Source: a virus. From it: a stretch of 32,982 bases of DNA. Shown here one piece after another: positions 10,255 through 14,749 of this stretch. The position numbers were made by a program, and so were the translations under genes. The notes below the pieces were generated by a model, which saw only the letters and a program-made list of their open reading frames with translations, had not been told where the DNA came from and did no database searches. The stretch is from the IMG/VR virus record IMGVR_UViG_3300020442_002036, positions 1 through 32,982 of that record; one strand, written 5' to 3'. The stretch's first letter is position 1. Every line of letters starts with the position of its first letter.

Positions 10255-10296
10255 CTAAGATTTTAGGTTCAAGTAATTTGAACCATGTAATAAAAA

Positions 10297-10370
10297 CGAC
10301 TCAGGTAGGATTTGAACCTACGACCGACTGCTTAGAAGGCAGTTGCTCTACTCCACTGAGCTACTGAGCC
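10297..10370 (-). tRNA. tRNA-Arg (anticodon UCU)
   Basis: A full cloverleaf can be folded: acceptor GGCTCAG / CTGAGTC, D stem GCTC / GAGC, anticodon stem ACTGC / GCAGT with loop CTTCTAA, T stem GTAGG / CCTAC and discriminator G. The anticodon UCU reads AGA (and AGG). CCA is not encoded. It lies about 6 bases after the hydrolase stop codon on the same transcript. Confidence 0.95.
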
Positions 10371-10376
10371 AAGAAA

Positions 10377-10769
10377 TCACTGTTGCCAGTGATAGTGATA
10401 GAAATTACCTCTGGGGTGACACATCGGATCTTGTGATGATACCCGATATCTTAGCATACGTTGACCTTTGAAGTCTGTGCGGTCACCAATAATATCATAT
10501 GCCTGTAACATTCTGTTATTGTCTTGCAGACGAACCATAACTGATGGTTTGGGGGAATTGATATAATTATGCTTCAATCCCTCATACTGACCAGACGAAA
10601 GTACCACACCCTTAACTGTATTTGGGTACAATGGAGAACGTACCCTATTCAAGATTGATACCGCAACGCAGTATTCGTCCATAGTATTAGGTGCTGCCTC
10701 TACCTGTACGGTTCGGGCAAGGTAAGTGTAGTCAACTGCACTGAGTGCCAGCAATGTTTCCAGAATCAA
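10377..10769 (-). CDS. SleB-like cell-wall hydrolase (Hydrolase_2 family)
   Basis: The 130-residue protein matches the SleB/CwlJ-type cell-wall hydrolase fold: a segment YLARTVQVEA with the conserved Glu near residue 24, then AVSILNRVRSPLYPNTV (residues about 36-52) and a GQYEG segment, all in the family order. It likely cleaves host peptidoglycan and could serve in lysis or in entry. The frame has no ATG before the conserved core. The longest start is TTG at 10769, about 5 bases after GAGAG. An ATG at 10800 is in another frame and stops after about 20 codons. The frame opens just after an in-frame TAA upstream, so a longer N-terminus is impossible without a frameshift. The first residues are hydrophobic but lack the basic end of a normal signal peptide. 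It lies between the tmRNA coding piece and tRNA-Arg. Confidence 0.75.
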   Translation of the reverse strand: MILETLLALSAVDYTYLARTVQVEAAPNTMDEYCVAVSILNRVRSPLYPNTVKGVVLSSGQYEGLKHNYINSPKPSVMVRLQDNNRMLQAYDIIGDRTDFKGQRMLRYRVSSQDPMCHPRGNFYHYHWQQ

Positions 10770-10792
10770 GATACTCTCGCAAAGGATTAAGA

Positions 10793-11019
10793 GGGGGCAT
10801 TACACCCCCAAGGGTTGTTGGGTTACAAGGACAACCTATCCCCGATCTCCCCTAATGGGTCAAGCAGCAACTAGTTCACGGGTGCGAACTGGAGCAACTG
10901 GACGGGAGAATGCAACGATGTTATTCGCTGCGGTGTTAGATGTGTTTGCATCTGTTGTTTGCTTATCCAAGCAGGTTTCAGTCACGATCGTAATACCCCG
11001 TCAAAACCATGGCACCCCC
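10793..11019 (-). ncRNA. ssrA: tmRNA coding piece (two-piece, permuted tmRNA)
   Basis: The RNA starts GGGGGUGCCAUGGUUUUGACGG, the 5' tRNA-like half of tmRNA. Its first seven bases pair with CACCTCC at the end of the acceptor piece (11106-11100), with the G3-U70 wobble that marks alanine acceptors. The resume codon GCG is at 10928, 91 bases from the 5' end, as in ordinary tmRNAs. The tag frame (10928-10863, TGA at 10862-10860) encodes 22 residues that begin ANNIVAFSRPVAPV and end RTRELVAA. Picocyanobacterial hosts have tags of the ANxIVxFSRxxAPVAA type (from memory), so family and order fit. Downstream hairpins (GGTTGT/ACAACC; GGGGG/CCCCC at 10793-10809) may be tmRNA structure or the processing end, so the 3' limit is approximate. 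Confidence 0.9.
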
Positions 11020-11022
11020 ATA

Positions 11023-11094
11023 CTCCCAAGGCTGGATTTGAACCAGCGACCGAGTGATTAACAGTCACCTGCTCTGCCACTGAGCTACTTGGGA
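11023..11094 (-). tRNA. tRNA-Asn (anticodon GUU), lying between the tmRNA pieces
   Basis: The cloverleaf is complete: acceptor TCCCAAG / CTTGGGA, D stem GCTC / GAGC, anticodon stem GGTGA / TCACT with loop CTGTTAA, T stem GCTGG / CCAGC, discriminator G as expected for Asn. Only four bases separate it from the tmRNA acceptor end (11099) and three from the tmRNA coding piece (11019). It therefore makes up nearly the whole intervening segment of the split tmRNA. Confidence 0.95.
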
Positions 11095-11098
11095 TCAG

Positions 11099-11168
11099 TG
11101 GAGGTGAGGGGAATTGAACCCCTGTCCGAAGCTATTCGTAAAGTCACCTATTCCCTCAGAAGAGGGAA
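11099..11168 (-). ncRNA. ssrA: tmRNA acceptor piece (two-piece, permuted tmRNA)
   Basis: The segment ends with a tRNA-like T arm AGGGG-TTCAATT-CCCCT, acceptor strand CACCTCC and discriminator A. It is preceded by TAGCTTCGGAC, typical of the tmRNA 3' region, and by a 7-bp hairpin TTCCCTC-TTCT-GAGGGAA at its start. CCA is not encoded. In the transcript it comes before the coding piece, which is the circularly permuted order known from marine Synechococcus and Prochlorococcus. It begins directly at the 3' end of tRNA-Thr, so the 5' end is probably made by tRNA processing. Confidence 0.9.
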
Positions 11169-11242
11169 AGCCACTCGTCGGACTTGAACCGACGACCTAC
11201 GGTTTACAAAACCGTTGCTCTATCCAGCTGAGCTAGAGTGGC
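11169..11242 (-). tRNA. tRNA-Thr (anticodon UGU)
   Basis: The cloverleaf has acceptor GCCACTC / GAGTGGC, D stem GCTC / GAGC, anticodon stem ACGGT / ACCGT with loop TTTGTAA, T stem GTCGG / CCGAC and discriminator U. It abuts the tmRNA acceptor piece with no spacer. A 6-bp hairpin (CTATCT / AGATAG, 11251-11267) lies in the spacer towards tRNA-Leu. Confidence 0.95.
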
Positions 11243-11270
11243 AAAGAGTACTATCTATAAGAGATAGCAG

Positions 11271-11354
11271 TAGGAGTGGGGGGACTTGAACCCCCACGGG
11301 CACATGCCCAACAGATTTTAAGTCTGGTGCGTCTACCGATTCCGCCACACTCCC
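11271..11354 (-). tRNA. tRNA-Leu (anticodon UAA)
   Basis: A class II tRNA with a long variable arm (GGGC-ATGT-GCCC), anticodon stem CCAGA / TCTGT with loop CTTAAAA, and T stem GGGGG / CCCCC. The acceptor GGGAGTG / CACTCCT has a G1-U72 wobble and the discriminator is A. It reads UUA. Three bases separate it from tRNA-Ile. Confidence 0.93.
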
Positions 11355-11357
11355 AAA

Positions 11358-11429
11358 TAGGACTACCGAGAATTGAACTCGGTTCACTCCGTTATAAGCA
11401 GAGGGCATTAACCAATATGCGATAGTCCC
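11358..11429 (-). tRNA. tRNA-Ile (anticodon UAU)
   Basis: The acceptor is GGGACTA / TAGTCCT (G1-U72 wobble, discriminator A), D stem GCAT / ATGC, anticodon stem CTCTG / CGGAG with one T-G pair and loop CTTATAA, T stem CCGAG / CTCGG. The anticodon in the seven-base loop is UAU, which reads AUA. It is the first RNA after the HNH gene, four bases past that stop codon. Confidence 0.88.
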
Positions 11430-11433
11430 AGTG

Positions 11434-11787
11434 TTATGACGGTAGTAAAATTAAATCTGGCAGTTGTTTGATACCTGCATGAACCATACGATGGCAGTTA
11501 GAACATAAAGGAACGCACTTATCAACTTCGTCCTTTAGTTTATCATACGGTCCTGTCCTTGTCAACCCTGTGATGCTAACGGTTTTGGCGCTGTTGTCTG
11601 CATGATGAAGATCCATGCAGCACAATGGATACGATATGTTACAAATAACACAAGGTTTGGATTTGGCATCATCTACCAATTTTTGTCTGTTCGCAGGACC
11701 TCTTTGGTTTATTCTTTTTGTTTTACCATGTTTGCGAGCCCATTCACGTTGGTACTCTCTATTCTTGTCCTTGTCTTTGATGGGCAT
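11434..11787 (-). CDS. HNH endonuclease
   Basis: A 117-residue protein with a basic N-terminus (KDKDKNREYQREWARKHGKTKR) and a clear zinc-bound HNH core: CVIC at residues 46-49, the DLHH segment at 59-62, and CVPLCSNCHRMVHAG with Cys 91, 95, 98 and His 99, 103. HNH enzymes of this size in phages are usually freestanding homing endonucleases that nick DNA and promote copying of their own region. The ATG at 11787 follows GAGAAATTAC, and the stop lies only four bases from tRNA-Ile. This position at the edge of the tRNA cluster is typical for homing genes. The target cannot be told from the sequence. Confidence 0.85.
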   Translation of the reverse strand: MPIKDKDKNREYQREWARKHGKTKRINQRGPANRQKLVDDAKSKPCVICNISYPLCCMDLHHADNSAKTVSITGLTRTGPYDKLKDEVDKCVPLCSNCHRMVHAGIKQLPDLILLPS

Positions 11788-11911
11788 GTAATTTCTCTAG
11801 TGCTGCACGTACCTCTGGTGTTTCATCCCACTCCCATATGTTATTATGCTTAGGATTCTTTTTCTCTTGTACAAATGTTTTTTTCACGGTTTCGCTGCTC
11901 CTAAGTTTCAT
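11759..11911 (-). CDS. Small protein of unknown function (50 aa)
   Basis: A 50-residue frame with ATG at 11911, overlapping the end of cpeT by 11 bases and running 29 bases into the HNH gene. The product is charged, with a basic N-terminal third (KLRSSETVKKTF) and an IWEWDETPEVRAALEKLH segment that looks like a short amphipathic helix. The ribosome site is weak, so translation probably depends on coupling to cpeT. Without it there would be a 110-base gap between cpeT and the HNH gene in an otherwise gapless stretch. No family recognised. Confidence 0.5.
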   Translation of the reverse strand: MKLRSSETVKKTFVQEKKNPKHNNIWEWDETPEVRAALEKLHAHQRQGQE

Positions 11912-12359
11912 AAGTTTTGTTTAGTATGTAGATGACTTCACTACCCCAGACTAGTTTTCCATCTTTCCAACCTTGATCTCTGCTTTTGTAGTGATTACCA
12001 TTGAACTGTACTGTAGATTTTACCACACCTCCTCGGATAATGCAAGCATCTGTTTTGACGGTTCCATCGTAATAGTCGCCAAGATGATGAAATATCATAT
12101 CACAGCACTCGGAATGACTTTCCCAGTTAGGAGTCCAGTTCTCCACTATTATAGCACCATTTTCCTCTTTGACACGATGCCATTTATTTCTGTATGGATG
12201 ATCCTCCCCCATATACTCATACCATTGCTTAGAGGAGAGTTCATACTCTCCAATACGTTCCCACCTGAGTTTGCAATGGGCGTATTTTGCTGGGTTTGAT
12301 GACGCCTGATTCCAGTTATCATAAAACCCTTCTAGTTTATTACAAAAGTCACTAAGCAT
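11901..12359 (-). CDS. cpeT: CpeT-like phycobiliprotein lyase family protein
   Basis: At 152 residues it matches the CpcT/CpeT family (chromophore lyase/binding barrel), in the short form found in cyanophages. Landmarks in order: an N-terminal FYDNWNQASSNPAKYAHC segment, YEYMGEDHPYRNKWHRV (residues about 47-65), IIVENW, CDMIF, GTVKTDACII and the C-terminal GKLVWGSEVIY. Host CpeT attaches phycoerythrobilin to phycoerythrin beta. Published work on a cyanophage CpeT describes bilin binding without clear lyase activity, so a pigment chaperone role is possible. It fits with ho1 and pebS in this window. No strong Shine-Dalgarno sequence precedes the ATG at 12359. Confidence 0.85.
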   Translation of the reverse strand: MLSDFCNKLEGFYDNWNQASSNPAKYAHCKLRWERIGEYELSSKQWYEYMGEDHPYRNKWHRVKEENGAIIVENWTPNWESHSECCDMIFHHLGDYYDGTVKTDACIIRGGVVKSTVQFNGNHYKSRDQGWKDGKLVWGSEVIYILNKTYET

Positions 12360-12413
12360 TTTAACGTAGGCATTAATATTTGTTTAGGAGTATCTATTTG
12401 TCGGTATCAACAC

Positions 12414-12421
12414 AATAAATA
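12414..12421 (+). promoter_or_regulatory. Possible late promoter (AATAAATA) for the plus-strand small gene
   Basis: AATAAATA differs by one base from the T4 late motif and lies 77 bases before the ATG at 12498, the only plus-strand gene in this part of the window. The motif is short, so chance occurrence is possible. Confidence 0.35.
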
Positions 12422-12497
12422 ATTGCAGAATAAGGGAGGTCAGAGATGTAGCGAAAGCGCCTATATTATGTTCTCAACCAATTCACAGGAGGTCTGT

Positions 12498-12662
12498 ATG
12501 CACAACGCTATCAGCAGTAATCAATTAGCAGAGTGGAAACACTTTGATCAAGAACAGAATGCTAGTTACAAACTAGATCAAATTAACGATTATTACAACT
12601 GCATGATAGAAGCTCAAACGGACAGATCAGATCAACGAATATGCTTACATATTCTGGAATAA
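12498..12662 (+). CDS. Small conserved-type phage protein (54 aa), unknown function
   Basis: The ATG at 12498 follows a strong AGGAGGT site five bases upstream. The 54-residue product is polar and helix-like (QLAEWKHFDQEQNASYKLDQINDYYNCMIEA) with two cysteines. An upstream in-frame TTG at 12423 would give 79 residues but lacks a comparable site. It is transcribed against both neighbours and has its own terminator at 12683, so it is a single-gene unit. Its leader also contains a second good ribosome site followed by ATG-TAG. No family recognised. Confidence 0.7.
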   Translation: MHNAISSNQLAEWKHFDQEQNASYKLDQINDYYNCMIEAQTDRSDQRICLHILE

Positions 12663-12682
12663 ACTTTAAGTAAACATTCACG

Positions 12683-12707
12683 AAACCACCCGAAAGGGTG
12701 GTTTTTT
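12683..12707 (+). terminator. Rho-independent terminator
   Basis: Stem AAACCACCC / GGGTGGTTT with a GAAA loop followed by TTTTTTA on the plus strand, directly behind the 54-residue gene. The reverse side ends in only three U, so it mainly serves the plus strand. Confidence 0.9.
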
Positions 12708-12708
12708 A

Positions 12709-13002
12709 TTAGTCTTCTTCGTCACCGAATGGCCATTCTTTTTCGTATTTTTCTGGATAAATTTCTCTGTTTTGTCTATCCAATTCCTTTTCAAAGTTAT
12801 CTAAAAATGCTACACGTTGTTCCCAAGTTTGACCACTAGTTGATCCTTTTACTGGATTGATGCATCTTTCATCACCTTGTTCATTACAAACTAATCCTGC
12901 AAGATCATGTGGGCAACCTAGTTTTCCTGTAGACCAGTATAGTTGACCACCATACCAGTTTGCCCCACAGTGTGAACACGTTGAGGTAGAGAACTCGTCC
13001 AT
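12709..13002 (-). CDS. Cysteine-rich protein of unknown function, zinc-ribbon-like start
   Basis: A 97-residue protein that starts with CSHCG (Cys 9, 12) followed by GCPHDLAGLVC (Cys 30, 39) and Cys 47; the first four cysteines and a nearby His could bind one zinc. The C-terminal half is highly charged (NFEKELDRQNREIYPEKYEKEW). A good AAGGAGT site precedes the ATG at 13002. It follows ho1 with a 21-base gap, so cotranscription is likely. A possible role in binding nucleic acid or protein is only inferred from the zinc-ribbon-like cysteines. Confidence 0.7.
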   Translation of the reverse strand: MDEFSTSTCSHCGANWYGGQLYWSTGKLGCPHDLAGLVCNEQGDERCINPVKGSTSGQTWEQRVAFLDNFEKELDRQNREIYPEKYEKEWPFGDEED

Positions 13003-13023
13003 GGATTACTCCTTGATAGTGTC

Positions 13024-13740
13024 TTATTTATTTCTAAAACGTTCGGCCACGATCATTTCTCGTAGAAAATCCTGTGCGTAACTGTTCACCAACTGCCAGA
13101 AAGATTTACTAGCATTACCCTCAATTTCGTCAAACATATACATGTTCAATCTGAAAGCGTAATTTGCTTCAGCAATTAGGTTGTTAATTTCTGACTGATC
13201 AAGGTCTAGATTGTCTAGAACTGATCTATAATTAGATTTAAATTCTTTCGCATCCTGTATGAATGGAAATTCATAGAAATTAAGTCCTTTGCCAACGGGA
13301 GGTTTAAGAACTCTCTGCACAATCTGTTTAAGAATCTGTCCTCCAGATAAGTCTCCAATATACCTCGTATAGTGGTGAGCAATGAGGAGATAAGGATCTT
13401 GTTCTGCTACCTCATTGATCCTAAAACAGTATGTGTTACACGCATCTGTTGGTGTTATTTGATCCTTCCATTGAGGACCATAGTAATATTCTAAGTCGCT
13501 TTCAATAGCGTCTTTTCTTTCAAGAGACTCTGATCTGATCTGTTTGACCATTGAATCAGTTGTATCTTGAATCTTTTCTTCCATTGTGCTATAAACAAAA
13601 TAGAAGTTTGCGAGAAGTTTACGGTACTCCTCTGGGTTAAGTACACCTCTCAAAAAAGAGGCGACAAATTTGGTATTCTCAGCAGCAGAATGAGACTGTT
13701 TAGTTCCATCCTTTAACTGCTTTGATATCTCCATATACAT
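13024..13740 (-). CDS. ho1: Heme oxygenase
   Basis: The 238-residue protein carries the heme oxygenase hallmarks: the proximal heme ligand His 17 in KQSHSAAENTKF, and the distal helix HHYTRYIGDLSGGQ near residues 121-135. Length equals cyanobacterial HO1. It opens heme to biliverdin IX-alpha with ferredoxin as electron donor, supplying PebS (31246-31890). Two starts are possible, ATG 13740 and ATG 13734; the first leaves one base after the previous stop. It is read together with the membrane protein upstream and the cysteine-rich protein downstream. Confidence 0.95.
   Translation of the reverse strand: MYMEISKQLKDGTKQSHSAAENTKFVASFLRGVLNPEEYRKLLANFYFVYSTMEEKIQDTTDSMVKQIRSESLERKDAIESDLEYYYGPQWKDQITPTDACNTYCFRINEVAEQDPYLLIAHHYTRYIGDLSGGQILKQIVQRVLKPPVGKGLNFYEFPFIQDAKEFKSNYRSVLDNLDLDQSEINNLIAEANYAFRLNMYMFDEIEGNASKSFWQLVNSYAQDFLREMIVAERFRNK
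13025..13032 (-). promoter_or_regulatory. Possible late promoter (AATAAATA) for the cysteine-rich gene
   Basis: A one-mismatch T4 late motif on the minus strand, overlapping the last codons of ho1 and 23 bases before the ATG at 13002, which is the usual distance for such promoters. Not exact, so tentative. Confidence 0.35.
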
Positions 13741-13741
13741 G

Positions 13742-14029
13742 TTAATCGTCTAAGAAAATAATCATATCTTCTGGATCGTCAAGGAAATCACTTTTTGGAA
13801 CAATTGGTTCATAACGTCCAGTTCTATTTCTATCTAGATAACCATTGATCATGGCATCTACAGATTCACCGAACCATCTATCCATAGAATCTGCCATAGA
13901 ACGATATCCAGTGCCAACGTAGAGTTGACCTGCAACTACTGCAATAGTAGCGGTTCCCCAAAAAAGATAATAGAATCTAGATTTGACTTGAGCACGTCGC
14001 TTTGCCGTTTTCATATCTCTATCTGTCAT
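13742..14029 (-). CDS. Small single-pass membrane protein, unknown function
   Basis: A 95-residue protein with a strongly basic N-terminus (KTAKRRAQVKSR), one membrane segment at about residues 19-41 (FYYLFWGTATIAVVAGQLYV) and an acidic C-terminal tail ending in FLDD. The positive-inside rule puts the short N-terminus in the cytoplasm. It ends one base before the ho1 start, so it is probably translated in the same unit. No family recognised beyond a likely cyanophage-conserved protein. Confidence 0.75.
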   Translation of the reverse strand: MTDRDMKTAKRRAQVKSRFYYLFWGTATIAVVAGQLYVGTGYRSMADSMDRWFGESVDAMINGYLDRNRTGRYEPIVPKSDFLDDPEDMIIFLDD

Positions 14030-14046
14030 TTGATTTTCAATATAGC

Positions 14047-14075
14047 ATAAAAAAGGAGGGGTTGCAACCCCTCCT
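14047..14075 (-). terminator. Rho-independent terminator after the secreted protein gene
   Basis: The minus strand folds AGGAGGGG / CCCCTCCT with a short TTGCAA centre and is followed by six U. It ends the transcript of the 14097-14486 gene. Confidence 0.9.
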
Positions 14076-14096
14076 CACGGTTATTTAAGTTTCGCT

Positions 14097-14486
14097 TCAG
14101 AAAACGAACTTAGCACCTAGTTTACCGCCCCAGTCAATGACGGAATCGCCAGAAGCATCTTCACCGTTACTGATGCCTGATACTTCACCGTAGAGAGCGA
14201 GATCAGCATTGAGAGGATATGATGCACCTACCTTACCACTGAGTTCAGTTTCGTAGTCGTCGCCAGTCTCAGTATGAGTGATGGCAGGACCGCCTTGAAC
14301 ATAGTAAGATAGACCATTCTCAAGAGCACCTTCGTAGCCAATATGAAGATCTGTAACGGCACCAGAGTATTCGCCGTCTGGGTACGAAGCATTTGCTTCT
14401 ACGTTCACATAAGGACCAGCAAAAGCGGCACCAGAGAACAGGAGAGGGGTTGCAGCAAGTGCTGCGATTGTTGATTTGATAGACAT
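14097..14486 (-). CDS. Secreted beta-barrel-like (porin-like) small protein
   Basis: 129 residues with a classical signal peptide (MSIKSTIAALAATPLLFSGAAFA, cleavage probably after AFA at 23). The mature part alternates polar and hydrophobic residues in beta strands with glycine turns, and it ends GAKFVF, with a terminal aromatic as in outer-membrane barrels. It could make a small outer-membrane barrel of about eight strands. Function in the phage is unknown; proteins like this might alter the host envelope during infection. It forms a single-gene transcript with its own late promoter, a long folded leader and terminator. No clear Shine-Dalgarno sequence precedes the ATG. Confidence 0.75.
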   Translation of the reverse strand: MSIKSTIAALAATPLLFSGAAFAGPYVNVEANASYPDGEYSGAVTDLHIGYEGALENGLSYYVQGGPAITHTETGDDYETELSGKVGASYPLNADLALYGEVSGISNGEDASGDSVIDWGGKLGAKFVF

Positions 14487-14500
14487 GTGTTTAAATTAAA

Positions 14501-14562
14501 GTGTCTCGTAGAGTTTAACCTACGGATGGAAGAGAGTCCGACAAACTCTCGTTACGAGGCAC
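14501..14562 (-). promoter_or_regulatory. Long hairpin in the leader of the barrel-like protein gene
   Basis: A 10-bp outer stem (GTGTCTCGTA with TACGAGGCAC, one G-U) continues, after a small bulge, into a 6-bp inner stem (GAGTTT with AAACTC). It ends 14 bases upstream of the ATG at 14486 and lies within the presumed transcript from the late promoter at 14681. It may control translation or stabilise the RNA. Confidence 0.6.
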
Positions 14563-14603
14563 CTACCTAGCTCAAATTTGCGGAATTCGGAAGGTTAATC
14601 ATA

Positions 14604-14648
14604 GTACTTATCTAAGATATAAGTAAAACTTATGGGATGTATAAGTAC
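14604..14648. repeat. Interleaved inverted repeats ACTTAT / ATAAGT
   Basis: ACTTAT occurs at 14606 and 14628 and its complement ATAAGT at 14619 and 14641. The outermost pair extends to GTACTTAT / ATAAGTAC (8 bp). The four arms can form alternative hairpins in the leader of the barrel-like gene or act as a pair of DNA operators. Confidence 0.5.
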
Positions 14649-14680
14649 CAATAATAAGACGTAATGCATTCACGTCTGAC

Positions 14681-14688
14681 TATTTATA
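14681..14688 (-). promoter_or_regulatory. T4-type late promoter for the barrel-like gene
   Basis: Exact TATAAATA on the minus strand in the 263-base gap between the spike-like gene and the barrel-like gene. Transcription would begin near 14675, giving a leader of about 190 bases. Confidence 0.65.
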
Positions 14689-14749
14689 CATATTAACACT
14701 TTCTTCGGGATCGGTCAACCGCCCTTGTGACAGTTTTATGAGTGGCACA

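Noticed and set aside
10855-11061. 68-codon plus-strand ORF opposite the tmRNA coding piece
   Set aside because: It is the reverse complement of the tmRNA and tRNA-Asn; no ribosome site and no plus-strand promoter.
11220-11408. 62-codon minus-strand ORF across the tRNA-Thr, tRNA-Leu and tRNA-Ile region
   Set aside because: It reads through three complete tRNA cloverleaves, so it is not a gene.
11973-12299. 108-codon plus-strand ORF opposite cpeT
   Set aside because: cpeT on the minus strand has clear family motifs throughout; the plus frame is a shadow.
14500-14700. Glutamine riboswitch in the leader of the barrel-like gene
   Set aside because: The conserved GGAAGUAGG-type core of that riboswitch is not present, so only an unassigned structured leader is reported.
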